Shown in pieces: positions 50,344 through 59,905 of a DNA stretch of 64,000 nucleotides; within the stretch, counting starts at the first letter, position 1; each line of letters starts with the position of its first letter. The DNA is taken from contig NZ_GL890780.1 in assembly GCF_000211415.1 (NCBI RefSeq), positions 719,324 through 783,323 of the forward strand, given 5' to 3'. This DNA comes from Enterobacter mori LMG 25706. GTDB lineage: Bacteria > Pseudomonadota > Gammaproteobacteria > Enterobacterales > Enterobacteriaceae. The notes below the pieces were generated by a model that saw only the letters and a program-made list of their open reading frames with translations, was not told the origin of the DNA and ran no database searches. The position numbers were made by a program, and so were the translations under genes.

Positions 50344-51784
50344 AGTCATTCTGCCGCTTATCGCGTACTTGTTAGTGGTGTTTGGTTTGTCCGTTTACGC
50401 CATGCGGAAACGTACGACAGGTAGCTTCCTGAACGAGTATTTCCTCGGTAGCCGCTCGATGGGCGGCGTCGTGCTGGCCATGACGCTGACCGCGACCTAC
50501 ATCAGCGCCAGTTCATTTATCGGTGGACCCGGTGCCGCCTATAAATACGGGTTAGGCTGGGTACTGCTGGCAATGATCCAGCTTCCTGCCGTCTGGCTCT
50601 CGCTCGGCATACTGGGCAAAAAATTTGCCATTCTGGCGCGCCGTTATAATGCCGTGACGCTCAACGATATGCTGTTTGCACGTTACCAGAGCCGTTTACT
50701 GGTGTGGCTGGCCAGCTTAAGCCTGCTGGTGGCCTTTATTGGCGCGATGACGGTACAATTTATCGGTGGGGCACGCCTGCTGGAAACGGCTGCCGGGATC
50801 CCCTACGAGACAGGTCTGATCATCTTCGGGGTCAGCATTGCGCTGTATACCGCGTTTGGTGGATTCCGCGCCAGCGTGCTGAACGACACGATGCAGGGCA
50901 TGGTTATGCTTATCGGCACTATCGTCCTGCTGGTCGGCATCGTCCACGCCGCGGGCGGCCTGAGCCATGCGGTTGAAACGCTCGAGGCGATCGATCCAAA
51001 ACTGGTTTCGCCGCAGGGCGCCGATGACATCCTTTCTCCAACATTTATGACCTCGTTCTGGGTATTAGTGTGCTTTGGGGTTATCGGTCTGCCGCATACG
51101 GCTGTGCGCTGTATCTCTTATAAAGACAGCAAAGCCGTGCACCGAGGTATCATTATCGGCACTATTGTTGTCGCGATCCTGATGTTTGGTATGCACCTGG
51201 CGGGCGCATTAGGGCGCGCGGTGATCCCCGATCTCACCGTGCCGGATCTCGTGATCCCAACGCTGATGGTCAAAGTGCTTCCGCCGTTCGCTGCCGGAAT
51301 TTTCCTTGCCGCACCGATGGCCGCCATCATGTCGACAATCAACGCTCAGCTGCTGCAAAGTTCCGCTACGATCATTAAAGATCTTTATCTGAACCTGCGC
51401 CCGGAGCAGGTCAAAAATGAGCGACGCCTGAAGCGCATGTCGGCCGCTATTACCCTGGTGTTAGGCGCATTGCTGCTGTTAGCCGCATGGCGCCCACCGG
51501 AGATGATCATCTGGCTGAACCTGCTCGCGTTTGGCGGCCTTGAAGCCGTCTTCCTGTGGCCGTTGGTATTGGGACTCTACTGGGAGCGCGCGAATGCTTC
51601 AGGCGCGCTGAGCGCCATGATTGTCGGCGGCGTGCTTTACGCCGTGCTCGCAACATTTAAAATTCAGTATCTGGGCTTCCATCCGATTGTGCCTTCGTTA
51701 CTGCTAAGTTTACTGGCGTTTGTGGTGGGAAACCGTTTCGGTCAGCCCGTTCCACAACCCGCTATGATTTCTACTGATAAATAA
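50333..51784 (+). CDS. panF: Sodium/pantothenate symporter
   Basis: A 483-residue Na+/solute symporter (SSS family) with about 12-13 membrane helices. Family stretches: [55 protein letters not shown] and [20 protein letters not shown]. It imports pantothenate for coenzyme A. The start at 50333 ([12 protein letters not shown]) matches E. coli; an ATG one codon upstream is possible. Confidence 0.97.
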   Translation: MQLEVILPLIAYLLVVFGLSVYAMRKRTTGSFLNEYFLGSRSMGGVVLAMTLTATYISASSFIGGPGAAYKYGLGWVLLAMIQLPAVWLSLGILGKKFAILARRYNAVTLNDMLFARYQSRLLVWLASLSLLVAFIGAMTVQFIGGARLLETAAGIPYETGLIIFGVSIALYTAFGGFRASVLNDTMQGMVMLIGTIVLLVGIVHAAGGLSHAVETLEAIDPKLVSPQGADDILSPTFMTSFWVLVCFGVIGLPHTAVRCISYKDSKAVHRGIIIGTIVVAILMFGMHLAGALGRAVIPDLTVPDLVIPTLMVKVLPPFAAGIFLAAPMAAIMSTINAQLLQSSATIIKDLYLNLRPEQVKNERRLKRMSAAITLVLGALLLLAAWRPPEMIIWLNLLAFGGLEAVFLWPLVLGLYWERANASGALSAMIVGGVLYAVLATFKIQYLGFHPIVPSLLLSLLAFVVGNRFGQPVPQPAMISTDK

Positions 51785-51795
51785 AGAGTTTTGCC

Positions 51796-52677
51796 ATGCC
51801 GTGGATCCAACTAAAACTGAACACAACCGGCGCTAACGCCGAGGAACTGAGCGATGCGCTGATGGAGGCCGGTTCGGTCTCAATCACCTTCCAGGACACG
51901 CATGACACGCCGGTCTTTGAGCCGCTGCCGGGCGAAACCCGCCTGTGGGGTGATACCGACGTTATCGGCCTGTTCGATGCGGAAACCGATATGAAAGAGG
52001 TGGTTGCCCTTCTGGAAAACCATCCGCTGCTGGGCGCAGGCTTTGTGCATAAAATCGAACAGCTGGAAGACAAAGACTGGGAACGCGAGTGGATGGATAA
52101 CTTCCACCCGATGCAGTTCGGCAAGCGTCTATGGATTTGCCCAAGCTGGCGCGACGTACCGGACGCGAATGCGGTCAACGTGATGCTCGATCCGGGTCTG
52201 GCGTTTGGAACTGGCACCCATCCAACAACCTCACTCTGTTTGCAGTGGCTGGACGGACTGGATCTGGAAGGCAAGACGGTGATCGACTTCGGCTGCGGTT
52301 CAGGGATCCTTGCGATTGCTGCCCTGAAACTGGGTGCGGCAAAAGCCATCGGGATCGATATCGATCCGCAGGCGATTCAGGCCAGCTGCGATAATGCCGA
52401 GCGTAACGGCGTTTCCGACCGTCTGGAGCTGTATCTGCCTGATGCTCAACCTGAGGCCATGAAAGCCGACGTGGTAGTGGCAAACATCCTGGCTGGCCCA
52501 TTACGTGAACTGGCACCGTTAATCAGCGTGCTGCCCGTTGAGGGCGGTCTGCTGGGGCTTTCTGGTATTCTGGCAAGCCAGGCTGACAGCGTCTGTGAAG
52601 CCTATGCCGATCTCTTCGCGCTCGACCCGGTGGTTGAGAAAGAAGAGTGGTGCCGCATTACCGGTCGTAAAAAATAA
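51796..52677 (+). CDS. prmA: Ribosomal protein L11 methyltransferase
   Basis: A 293-residue SAM methyltransferase that trimethylates L11. N-terminal L11-recognition domain ([10 protein letters not shown]) and Rossmann domain with the SAM-binding [20 protein letters not shown] and [10 protein letters not shown]. It is 11 nt after panF. Confidence 0.97.
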   Translation: MPWIQLKLNTTGANAEELSDALMEAGSVSITFQDTHDTPVFEPLPGETRLWGDTDVIGLFDAETDMKEVVALLENHPLLGAGFVHKIEQLEDKDWEREWMDNFHPMQFGKRLWICPSWRDVPDANAVNVMLDPGLAFGTGTHPTTSLCLQWLDGLDLEGKTVIDFGCGSGILAIAALKLGAAKAIGIDIDPQAIQASCDNAERNGVSDRLELYLPDAQPEAMKADVVVANILAGPLRELAPLISVLPVEGGLLGLSGILASQADSVCEAYADLFALDPVVEKEEWCRITGRKK

Positions 52678-52683
52678 GCCTTT

Positions 52684-52710
52684 GGCGTGGTCCTCTGACC
52701 ACGCCTTTTT
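52684..52710 (+). terminator. panF-prmA terminator
   Basis: A perfect 9-bp stem GGCGTGGTC / GACCACGCC, loop CTCT, followed by five T. Confidence 0.9.
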
Positions 52711-52814
52711 CCCTCTGATATTTCTCCCGCCTTTCACCTGTCTCCGCTAAAATAACCGCACAAATCATGCGGTTTAATTTTGATTTGAATAATAAAATTC
52801 ACAGGAAGAATGTA

Positions 52815-53555
52815 ATGAAACACGTTTATGGCAAGGCAGCACTGCTGGCGCTGAGCATGGTCTCGGCTTCCGCTATTGCATCACACTGGAGTTATCAAGG
52901 TGAAGGCGCACCGGAGCACTGGGGCGAGCTGGACGAGGCGTACAAGACTTGTAAAAGCGGGTTGAACCAGTCTCCCATTAACATCGATTCCACCGCGAAA
53001 GCACACCTATCCCCACTGGAAACACACTATATTGACGGCCCCGTTACGCTGACAAACAACGGACATACTATTCAGGCCGTTGAAAAGGCGGACACCCGCG
53101 ACAGCATCACCCTCGATAACCAAACCTGGACCTTACAGCAGTTCCACTTCCACGCGCCGAGTGAAAACACGGTGCACGGTAAGGCGTTCGCAATGGAAAT
53201 GCATCTGGTGCATAAGAACGAGAAGGGTGAGCTGGTGGTGGTTGCCGTGATGTTTAATCAAGGTGCCGCTAACGCTGAGCTGGATAAACTCTGGGGCGTG
53301 ATGCCGGGCCAGGTTGACCAGAACGTCAGCATCAAGCCAAACCTCGACATGAATCAGCTGCTGCCAAAAGATAAGACGTACTGGCGCTTTAGCGGGTCAC
53401 TCACCACCCCACCGTGCTCCGAGGGCGTCACCTGGATTGTGCTCAAACATCCGCTGACCGTCTCAGCAGAACAGTTGGGTAAATTCACCCACACGATGCA
53501 TCACGATAATAACCGTCCGGTACAGTCACTTCATGGCCGCGTCGTCGTTGAATAA
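52815..53555 (+). CDS. cah: Periplasmic alpha-carbonic anhydrase
   Basis: A 246-residue zinc enzyme that interconverts CO2 and bicarbonate in the periplasm. Signal peptide (KAALLALSMVSASAIA), then HWSYQGEGAPEHWGELDEAY and SPINI. The zinc histidines are in QFHFHAPSE and MHLVH; LTTPPCSEGVTW is the substrate pocket. The start at 52815 has AGGAAG upstream; the frame begins at 52767. E. coli K-12 has no alpha-type enzyme; here it lies between prmA and dusB as a single gene with its own leader. Confidence 0.95.
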   Translation: MKHVYGKAALLALSMVSASAIASHWSYQGEGAPEHWGELDEAYKTCKSGLNQSPINIDSTAKAHLSPLETHYIDGPVTLTNNGHTIQAVEKADTRDSITLDNQTWTLQQFHFHAPSENTVHGKAFAMEMHLVHKNEKGELVVVAVMFNQGAANAELDKLWGVMPGQVDQNVSIKPNLDMNQLLPKDKTYWRFSGSLTTPPCSEGVTWIVLKHPLTVSAEQLGKFTHTMHHDNNRPVQSLHGRVVVE

Positions 53556-53817
53556 TGTGCATTTTTCGCGCTGAGATGATGTTCTAAAATGCGACGCAGA
53601 TCGCAAAGAAGCGGGATAATCTGCTGTTAAAAACAGCAGATTATCCCGCTGATGTGATTCATTTATTCAGAAATGATGAGAAGTTACGGGAAATTGTAAG
53701 CGCCCATAAAATAACCATTAATGCATAACATAATGATTTAAATGGTGAATAATTTTCACCGAATAGTCTTAGCGGCGATTCCTTGATCTACAGCAGTGGA
53801 TTGTTCAAAGTTTGGCC
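53556..53817. other. Intergenic region between cah and the dusB-fis promoter
   Basis: AT-rich with no gene. It holds the 19-bp hairpin at 53610-53650. The 3' half (53690-53817) is where Fis autoregulation sites are expected upstream of the dusB-fis promoter. Confidence 0.5.
53610..53650. repeat. 19-bp perfect hairpin downstream of cah
   Basis: Left arm 53610-53628 and right arm 53632-53650 pair perfectly over 19 bp with a 3-base AAA loop. It starts 54 bp after the cah stop. No T-run follows on either side (GATGTGATT on the right, TTTGCGATC on the other strand), so it is not a classical intrinsic terminator, though a stem this strong could stabilise mRNA or bind a dimeric protein. Confidence 0.85.
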
Positions 53818-53857
53818 TTTCATCTCGTGCAAAAAATGCGTAATATACGCCGCCTTG
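53818..53857 (+). promoter_or_regulatory. dusB-fis promoter with GC-rich discriminator
   Basis: -35 TTTCAT (53818-53823), 17-bp spacer, -10 TAATAT (53841-53846), then the GC-rich ACGCCGCC. This is the layout of the E. coli fis promoter, which is under stringent (ppGpp/DksA) control and Fis autorepression. Confidence 0.8.
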
Positions 53858-53885
53858 CAGTCACAGTATGGTCATTTCTTAACTC

Positions 53886-54851
53886 ATGCGCATCGGACAC
53901 CACCAGCTCAGAAATCGCCTGATCGCAGCGCCAATGGCAGGTATTACCGACCGGCCGTTCAGGACGTTGTGCTACGAGATGGGAGCAGGATTAACCGTTT
54001 CCGAGATGATGTCGTCTAACCCACAAGTGTGGGAAAGCGATAAGTCCCGTTTGCGGATGGTACATGTGGATGAGCCAGGTATTCGCACCGTGCAAATTGC
54101 CGGAAGCGTGCCTGAAGAGATGGCAGACGCCGCGCGTATCAACGTGGAAAGTGGTGCCCAAATTATTGATATCAATATGGGTTGCCCGGCCAAGAAAGTG
54201 AATCGCAAGCTTGCAGGTTCAGCCCTTCTGCAATACCCCGACCAGGTGAAGTCAATCCTGACGGCGGTTGTCAGCGCAGTGGACGTTCCTGTTACGTTAA
54301 AGATTCGCACGGGTTGGTCGCCGGAACACCGTAACTGTGTAGAGATTGCCCAACTGGCCGAAGACTGTGGCATTCAGGCCCTGACCATTCATGGACGCAC
54401 TCGCGCCTGTTTGTTCAACGGTGAAGCTGAATACGACAGCATTCGGGCAGTTAAGCAGAAAGTTTCCATTCCGATTATCGCGAATGGTGACATTACTGAC
54501 CCGCTTAAAGCCAGAGCTGTGCTCGACTATACGGGAGCTGATGCTCTGATGATAGGACGTGCCGCTCAGGGAAGACCCTGGATCTTTCGGGAAATCCAGC
54601 ATTATCTGGACACTGGGGAGCTGCTTGCTCCGCTGCCACTGGCAGAGGTCAAGCGCTTGCTTTGTTCGCATGTTCGGGAATTGCATGACCACTACGGTCA
54701 GGCAAAAGGGTACCGAATTGCGCGTAAACACGTCTCCTGGTATCTCCAGGAGCACGCTCCAAATGACCAGTTTCGGCGCACATTCAACGCCATAGAGGAT
54801 GCCAGCGTACAGCTGGAGGCGTTGGAGGCATACTTCGAAAATCTTGCGTAA
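53886..54851 (+). CDS. dusB: tRNA-dihydrouridine synthase B
   Basis: A 321-residue FMN enzyme that reduces uridine 17 in tRNA. TIM-barrel with [12 protein letters not shown] at the start, catalytic Cys in [17 protein letters not shown], and TIHGRTR. The first gene of the dusB-fis operon; the start lies about 30 nt after the promoter's likely start site. Confidence 0.98.
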   Translation: MRIGHHQLRNRLIAAPMAGITDRPFRTLCYEMGAGLTVSEMMSSNPQVWESDKSRLRMVHVDEPGIRTVQIAGSVPEEMADAARINVESGAQIIDINMGCPAKKVNRKLAGSALLQYPDQVKSILTAVVSAVDVPVTLKIRTGWSPEHRNCVEIAQLAEDCGIQALTIHGRTRACLFNGEAEYDSIRAVKQKVSIPIIANGDITDPLKARAVLDYTGADALMIGRAAQGRPWIFREIQHYLDTGELLAPLPLAEVKRLLCSHVRELHDHYGQAKGYRIARKHVSWYLQEHAPNDQFRRTFNAIEDASVQLEALEAYFENLA

Positions 54852-54874
54852 TGAAATAAAGAGCTGACAGAACT

Positions 54875-55171
54875 ATGTTCGAACAACGCGTAAATTCTGA
54901 CGTACTGACCGTATCTACCGTTAACTCCCAGGACCAGGTAACTCAAAAGCCCCTGCGTGACTCGGTTAAACAGGCACTGAAGAACTATTTTGCTCAACTG
55001 AACGGTCAGGATGTTAATGACCTGTATGAGCTGGTACTGGCTGAAGTTGAACAGCCACTGTTGGACATGGTGATGCAATACACCCGCGGTAACCAGACCC
55101 GCGCTGCGCTGATGATGGGTATCAACCGTGGTACTCTGCGTAAGAAATTGAAAAAATACGGCATGAACTGA
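54875..55171 (+). CDS. fis: Nucleoid protein Fis
   Basis: The 98-residue DNA-bending protein Fis. N-terminal flexible arm (about residues 1-26), dimer helices, and the C-terminal helix-turn-helix [21 protein letters not shown]. As far as I can tell identical to E. coli. It is 23 bp after dusB. Confidence 0.99.
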
Positions 55172-55195
55172 TACTAATCAGTTAAATGCTTGTTT

Positions 55196-55235
55196 AAAAA
55201 GGCGCTCTTCGGCATGGGGAAGCGCCTTTTTTATT
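55196..55235 (+). terminator. dusB-fis terminator
   Basis: AAAAAGGCGCT...AGCGCCTTTTTT forms an 11-bp outer stem with A/T runs and a large interior loop. Confidence 0.85.
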
Positions 55236-55349
55236 GCCCATAATGGCAACCGTCAACGCTTTGTAAACCTTCACCTCTCCCGCTTTTAAAGCGCGACTTT
55301 TCGTGTATATTTCCAGCACCTTACTGGTTCTTTCCTGCGGAATGGCACA

Positions 55350-55514
55350 ATGATTCGTAAATACTGGTGGCTGGTTGTTTTTGCTGTCTCTGTTTTCATT
55401 TTCGATGCGCTGCTGATGCAGTGGATTGAACTGATGAGCACCGAAACCGATAAGTGCCGCAATATGAATTCCGTGAATCCTCTAAAACTGGTCAATTGCT
55501 CTGAGCTCGACTAG
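55350..55514 (+). CDS. yhdU: YhdU small membrane protein
   Basis: A 54-residue protein with one membrane helix (YWWLVVFAVSVFIFDALLM) and a short C-terminal part ETDKCRNMNSVNPLKLVNC that is nearly the same as in E. coli YhdU. Function unknown. In E. coli yhdJ lies between fis and yhdU; it is missing here. Confidence 0.88.
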   Translation: MIRKYWWLVVFAVSVFIFDALLMQWIELMSTETDKCRNMNSVNPLKLVNCSELD

Positions 55515-55653
55515 CCTGCAAACATCGCCAAAAACACGATAATCACACAGTAAAAACGGGGATTTAAATCCCTTTGAGTCATTACCTTACGGTGATAATG
55601 TCTCGCCCTTCCCAACCGCTCTTGCGTAACCTCACACTCGAGTAGAACCGTCC

Positions 55654-57735
55654 ATGCTGGTCAGCCAATACAATCATATCCTGGTAGTCCTCTCCTTTGT
55701 TGTTGCCATCCTTGCTGCGTATACCGCGCTGAACATGGCTGCACGCGTTGCCGGGAGCCAGGGCGTCGCTGCCCGCGTCTGGCTGTCTGGTGGCGGTATT
55801 GCAATGGGTATTGGCGTGTGGGCCATGCATTTTATCGGCATGCTGGCGATGGACCTCTCCATGAGCATGAGCTACAACGCCACCCTGACGGTGTTATCCA
55901 TGCTTATCGCCGTGGGTTCGTCGCTTTTTGCGCTATGGCTCGTGAGCTGCGAGCAATTACGCTTGCGCCGACTGTTGCCCGGCGCACTGGTGATGGGAAG
56001 CGGTATTGTTGCCATGCATTACACCGGCATGGCGGCGCTGGAAGTGATGCCCGGGATTATCTGGGACAAGATCTGGGTGGCCATTTCGGTCGCGATTGCG
56101 CTTGCCGCTTCACTCGCGGCATTATGGCTGACCTTCCGCCTGCGTCACGAAGCCGCGCAGGTCGTGCTGATGCGCATGGGGGCCGCCATCACGATGGGAA
56201 TTGCAATTGCCGGGATGCACTATGCAGGCATGAAAGCGGCGCAGTTTCCGATGTCCACAATGGTTCACCATGAAGGTATCAACGGGAGCTGGCTGGCGGT
56301 GCTGGTCAGCGTCGTCGCACTCTCTATTCTTGGAATCACCCTGCTGGTGTCGATGCTGGATGCCCGCCTTCAGGCACGTACTGCCCTTCTGGCCTCGTCG
56401 CTTGCAGAAGCGAACCGGGAACTCGCGCAACTGGCGCTGCACGATACCCTGACGCGTTTGCCTAACCGCATCCTGCTGGAAGACAGACTCGATCAGGCTA
56501 TCAGTAAAGCAGACCGCGAGGGTACGCACTTTGCGCTGATGTTCATGGATCTCGACGGGTTTAAAACCATCAATGACGCCTACGGGCATGATGTCGGCGA
56601 TAAACTCCTGGTCGCCGTGACGGAGCGTTTATTGCTGCCACTGAAGGGCCAGTTCACTCTCGCCCGTATCGGTGGCGATGAATTTGTTCTGCTGGCGGAG
56701 AGTGAAGGCCCGGATGATGCGGCCTCGCTGGCCAATTCGCTGGTTCGCGCTATAGATAACCCGTTCAACCTGGAACCTTATGAACTGGTGGTGACCCTCA
56801 GCATTGGGATCGCGCTTTACCCGCATGACGGCAAAACCGATCGCGAGCTGATGTTCAATGCCGATGCGGCGATGTACCACACAAAACATATGGGCCGGAA
56901 CGGGTATCATTTTTTCCAGCCCTCCATGAATACGCTGGCGCAGACCCATCTGCAGCTGATGAACGATCTGTGGCTGGCCATCGATCGCGATGAACTTCGT
57001 TTGCTCTATCAGCCTAAATTCCATGCACCTGCAGGCCCCCTCCTCGGTTTTGAAGCACTACTACGCTGGCAGCATCCGAAGCAGGGATTATTGACGCCCG
57101 AACTCTTCCTGCCGCTGGCAGAAAAAACAGGTCTGATTATTCCCATCGGTAACTGGGTTATCAATGAAGCCTGTCGCCAGTTGCGTGAGTGGCACCTACA
57201 GGGGCACCGTAACTGGTCGATGGCGGTGAACCTGTCGACGCTGCAGTTTGAACAACCTTCACTGGTAAAAACGGTGCTCGACTGCCTGACCCGTCACGAC
57301 GTCCCTCCGGAAATGCTGATCCTCGAAGTGACCGAAACCACAGCGATGAGCAACCCTGACGAAAGTGTGCGGGTACTGACAGAACTGACCAATGCCGGTG
57401 TGAAAGCCTCCATTGATGACTTCGGAACCGGGTATTCAAGTCTGCTATACCTTAAGCGCCTACCCGCCAGTGAACTGAAAATTGATCGTGCTTTTGTGCA
57501 GGAATTGAGTGGGGAAAGTGAAGATGCCACCATTGTCTCAGCCATCGTGGCGCTGGCAAAAACGCTCAATCTAAAAGTGGTGGCGGAGGGTGTGGAAACC
57601 GAAGCACAGCAAACGTTTTTGACAGAGCTGGGCTGTCACACGCTCCAGGGTTATCTGTTAGGTAAGCCGGTCAGTGCTCAAACCATTGAGGCACTTTGTG
57701 AACATGGGGAGATGTTGCCCGGCGCGGAAGTATAA
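55654..57735 (+). CDS. MHYT-GGDEF-EAL membrane protein (putative c-di-GMP enzyme)
   Basis: A 693-residue protein. The N-terminal seven-helix MHYT sensor (residues about 1-245) has three copies of the motif: MHFIGM, MHYTGM and MHYAGM, proposed to bind copper and sense O2, CO or NO. Then GGDEF (ARIGGDEFVLLAE, intact, but no RxxD inhibitory site at the usual place just before it) and EAL (FEALLRWQHP, DDFGTGYSSLLYL, KIDRAFV, EGVETEAQ, all intact). By motif it could both make and degrade c-di-GMP; such proteins often act mainly as phosphodiesterases. The gene has a weak Shine-Dalgarno and its 3' end overlaps that of convergent acrS by 58 bp. E. coli K-12 has no equivalent here. Confidence 0.9.
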   Translation: MLVSQYNHILVVLSFVVAILAAYTALNMAARVAGSQGVAARVWLSGGGIAMGIGVWAMHFIGMLAMDLSMSMSYNATLTVLSMLIAVGSSLFALWLVSCEQLRLRRLLPGALVMGSGIVAMHYTGMAALEVMPGIIWDKIWVAISVAIALAASLAALWLTFRLRHEAAQVVLMRMGAAITMGIAIAGMHYAGMKAAQFPMSTMVHHEGINGSWLAVLVSVVALSILGITLLVSMLDARLQARTALLASSLAEANRELAQLALHDTLTRLPNRILLEDRLDQAISKADREGTHFALMFMDLDGFKTINDAYGHDVGDKLLVAVTERLLLPLKGQFTLARIGGDEFVLLAESEGPDDAASLANSLVRAIDNPFNLEPYELVVTLSIGIALYPHDGKTDRELMFNADAAMYHTKHMGRNGYHFFQPSMNTLAQTHLQLMNDLWLAIDRDELRLLYQPKFHAPAGPLLGFEALLRWQHPKQGLLTPELFLPLAEKTGLIIPIGNWVINEACRQLREWHLQGHRNWSMAVNLSTLQFEQPSLVKTVLDCLTRHDVPPEMLILEVTETTAMSNPDESVRVLTELTNAGVKASIDDFGTGYSSLLYLKRLPASELKIDRAFVQELSGESEDATIVSAIVALAKTLNLKVVAEGVETEAQQTFLTELGCHTLQGYLLGKPVSAQTIEALCEHGEMLPGAEV

Positions 57736-58370
57736 ACGTCATCCTGCGGCGACACGCGTATCACAGGGAGTGTCCCCAGGATGTTGTCGACCAGAGCGGG
57801 TGCCTGCTGATAAAGATTAAAACTGTCGCTATTCATTAACCAGTTTTTAATTATCCCGCTAAAAAAGCCATGGAGAACGATCAGCGTCAAATCAACATTA
57901 ACCTGCGGTGAAATCACTTTCCGTGAAATGCAATTCTCCAGCGTCGCGCGCAGATAATCATTGTTAAAACCAATACGATTACGAATTTCACATTCTGAAA
58001 TCATATCATTTTTAAATTCACATTTATGATACAGAATTTGTAAAAGCGCACACTGCCGTGGTTCACGCGCGATATATTGCAACGCTGTGATAAATTGCTC
58101 ACGGAGCATTAACAACGGGTCATCATTTTCGGTGAGAGAAAGCCTGTCACGAATCATTTCACGAAGGGGGATCTGCTGCTCCCAAATGGCATTAAATATT
58201 TCGGCTTTACTGGAAAAATGCCAGTATACTGCGCCGCGCGTAACCTTTGCGGCATCAGCGATGTCCGTAAGCGTCGTGTTGGCTACGCCACGGGTAGCAA
58301 ACTCAGCGATTGCCGCCTCGATCAGCAATTGCCGGGTTTTCTGGGCATCTTCTTTCTTTTTACGCGCCAT
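57678..58370 (-). CDS. acrS: TetR-family repressor AcrS (EnvR)
   Basis: A 230-residue TetR regulator. N-terminal helix-turn-helix: RQLLIEAAIAEFATRGVANTTLTDIADAAKVTRGAVYWHF. The ligand domain keeps ALQYIAREPRQCALLQILYHKCEF and NWLMN...LYQQAPALVDNIL, as in AcrS/AcrR. The last 28 or so residues differ from E. coli and lie in the antisense of the MHYT gene end, so the tail is unusual. It is divergent from acrEF, its probable target; in E. coli AcrS also represses acrAB. Confidence 0.92.
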   Translation of the reverse strand: MARKKKEDAQKTRQLLIEAAIAEFATRGVANTTLTDIADAAKVTRGAVYWHFSSKAEIFNAIWEQQIPLREMIRDRLSLTENDDPLLMLREQFITALQYIAREPRQCALLQILYHKCEFKNDMISECEIRNRIGFNNDYLRATLENCISRKVISPQVNVDLTLIVLHGFFSGIIKNWLMNSDSFNLYQQAPALVDNILGTLPVIRVSPQDDVYTSAPGNISPCSQSASMV

Positions 58371-58755
58371 AGACTGTTACTCGTTATTCACACGTTGAAG
58401 ACTTAATTTTGGAGTCAGGTAACAAAGTATTCCCTAAAAACGGTTTTAATTTTGCACAAAAAAAGTCAATCCTCTTAATTTATAATTAAGGTGAATGAGT
58501 GAAAGCAATTAAATTCACCCCAGATATGAATGAGACCATTAAATCCCATTTACTTGATTATTCATGAGTAAGTATATCGTCTAATGGACCCGATCTGATT
58601 CTGATTTTTGTCTTTACCCCTCTTCATTCGCACTTATAAATTAAAAAACATTAAATACCCTCATTATTATATGCAGCTACATTTTTGTATTTGTACCCTG
58701 CCCCTGTCACCGATTTATGGCAAATATCGGTTAATGGGTATTTAAAGGAACAGTA
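58371..58755. promoter_or_regulatory. acrS-acrE divergent control region
   Basis: AT-rich, no gene. It contains a 7-3-7 palindrome CTTAATT-TAT-AATTAAG (58474-58490) whose centre includes TATAAT (58481-58486), and TACA-TTTT-TGTA (58678-58689). Either palindrome could be the AcrS operator; neither closely matches the AcrR operator. Confidence 0.45.
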
Positions 58756-59895
58756 ATGACGAATCATTTCAGACTCTTACCCTTAGCCGGTTTTATTGTC
58801 TGCGCCGCACTGCTCACCGGATGCGATGGGCAGGAAAACCAGCAACAACATCCACAAGCCCCTCAGGTGAGTGTACACATTGTGGAAAGCGCGCCACTGG
58901 CAGTCACAACGGAACTTCCTGGCAGGACAGATGCGTATCGCGTTGCGGAGGTTCGTCCTCAGGTTAGCGGCATCATTCTGCGCCGTAACTTCACAGAAGG
59001 CAGTGATGCGAAGGCAGGCGACTCCCTTTATCAAATCGATCCTGCCACGTATCAGGCGGCCTATGACAGTGCGAAAGGCGAACTGGCGAAAGCGCAGGCG
59101 GCAGCGAATATTGCGCATCTGACGGTGAAACGCTATGTCCCGCTGGTCGGCACCCAGTATGTCAGCAAGCAGGAATACGATCAGGCAGTGGCGACGGCGC
59201 AACAGGCCGATGCCAGCGTCGTTGCCGCGAAGGCCGGTGTTGAAAGCGCGCGCATCAATCTTGCCTATACCAAAGTAACATCACCCATCAACGGACGTAT
59301 CGGCAAATCCAGCGTCACCGAAGGGGCTCTCGTCACTAACGGGCAGGCTACCGCCCTGGCAACGGTACAGCAGCTTGATCCCATCTACGTCGATGTGACT
59401 CAGTCCAGCAATGATTTTATGCGCCTGAAACAGACCAGCCTGGAAAAAGGGGACGCTACCAGCACCGTTGAGCTGTTGATGGAAAACGGTCAGCCATACC
59501 CGCAGAAGGGTACGCTGCAATTCTCGGATGTGACGGTCGACGAAAGCACCGGTTCGATTACCCTGCGCGCGATCTTCCCGAATCCTCAGCATCAACTCTT
59601 ACCCGGTATGTTTGTCCGCGCGCGCATTGATGAAGGCACACAGCCGGATGCCATTTTGGTTCCGCAGCAGGGCGTGACCCGTACACCGCGCGGTGACGCA
59701 ACGGTGATGGTGGTTAACGATAAAAACCTGGTTGAATCGCGTACCGTCGTTGCACCTCAGGCGATTGGCGACCGCTGGCTGGTGACGGAAGGGCTGAAAA
59801 ATGGCGACCGCGTGATTGTCAGCGGCCTGCAAAAAGTCCGTCCTGGCGTCACCGTCGTGGCGACACCTGATACCGCTTCCACGCCAGCCAGTTAA
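58756..59895 (+). CDS. acrE: Multidrug efflux periplasmic adaptor AcrE
   Basis: A 379-residue membrane-fusion lipoprotein of the RND pump AcrEF-TolC. Signal with lipobox LLTGC (lipidated Cys about residue 23), coiled-coil hairpin with [21 protein letters not shown], lipoyl halves and [22 protein letters not shown]. It is 10 nt upstream of acrF. Confidence 0.96.
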   Translation: MTNHFRLLPLAGFIVCAALLTGCDGQENQQQHPQAPQVSVHIVESAPLAVTTELPGRTDAYRVAEVRPQVSGIILRRNFTEGSDAKAGDSLYQIDPATYQAAYDSAKGELAKAQAAANIAHLTVKRYVPLVGTQYVSKQEYDQAVATAQQADASVVAAKAGVESARINLAYTKVTSPINGRIGKSSVTEGALVTNGQATALATVQQLDPIYVDVTQSSNDFMRLKQTSLEKGDATSTVELLMENGQPYPQKGTLQFSDVTVDESTGSITLRAIFPNPQHQLLPGMFVRARIDEGTQPDAILVPQQGVTRTPRGDATVMVVNDKNLVESRTVVAPQAIGDRWLVTEGLKNGDRVIVSGLQKVRPGVTVVATPDTASTPAS

Positions 59896-59905
59896 GGACA
59901 ACGCC

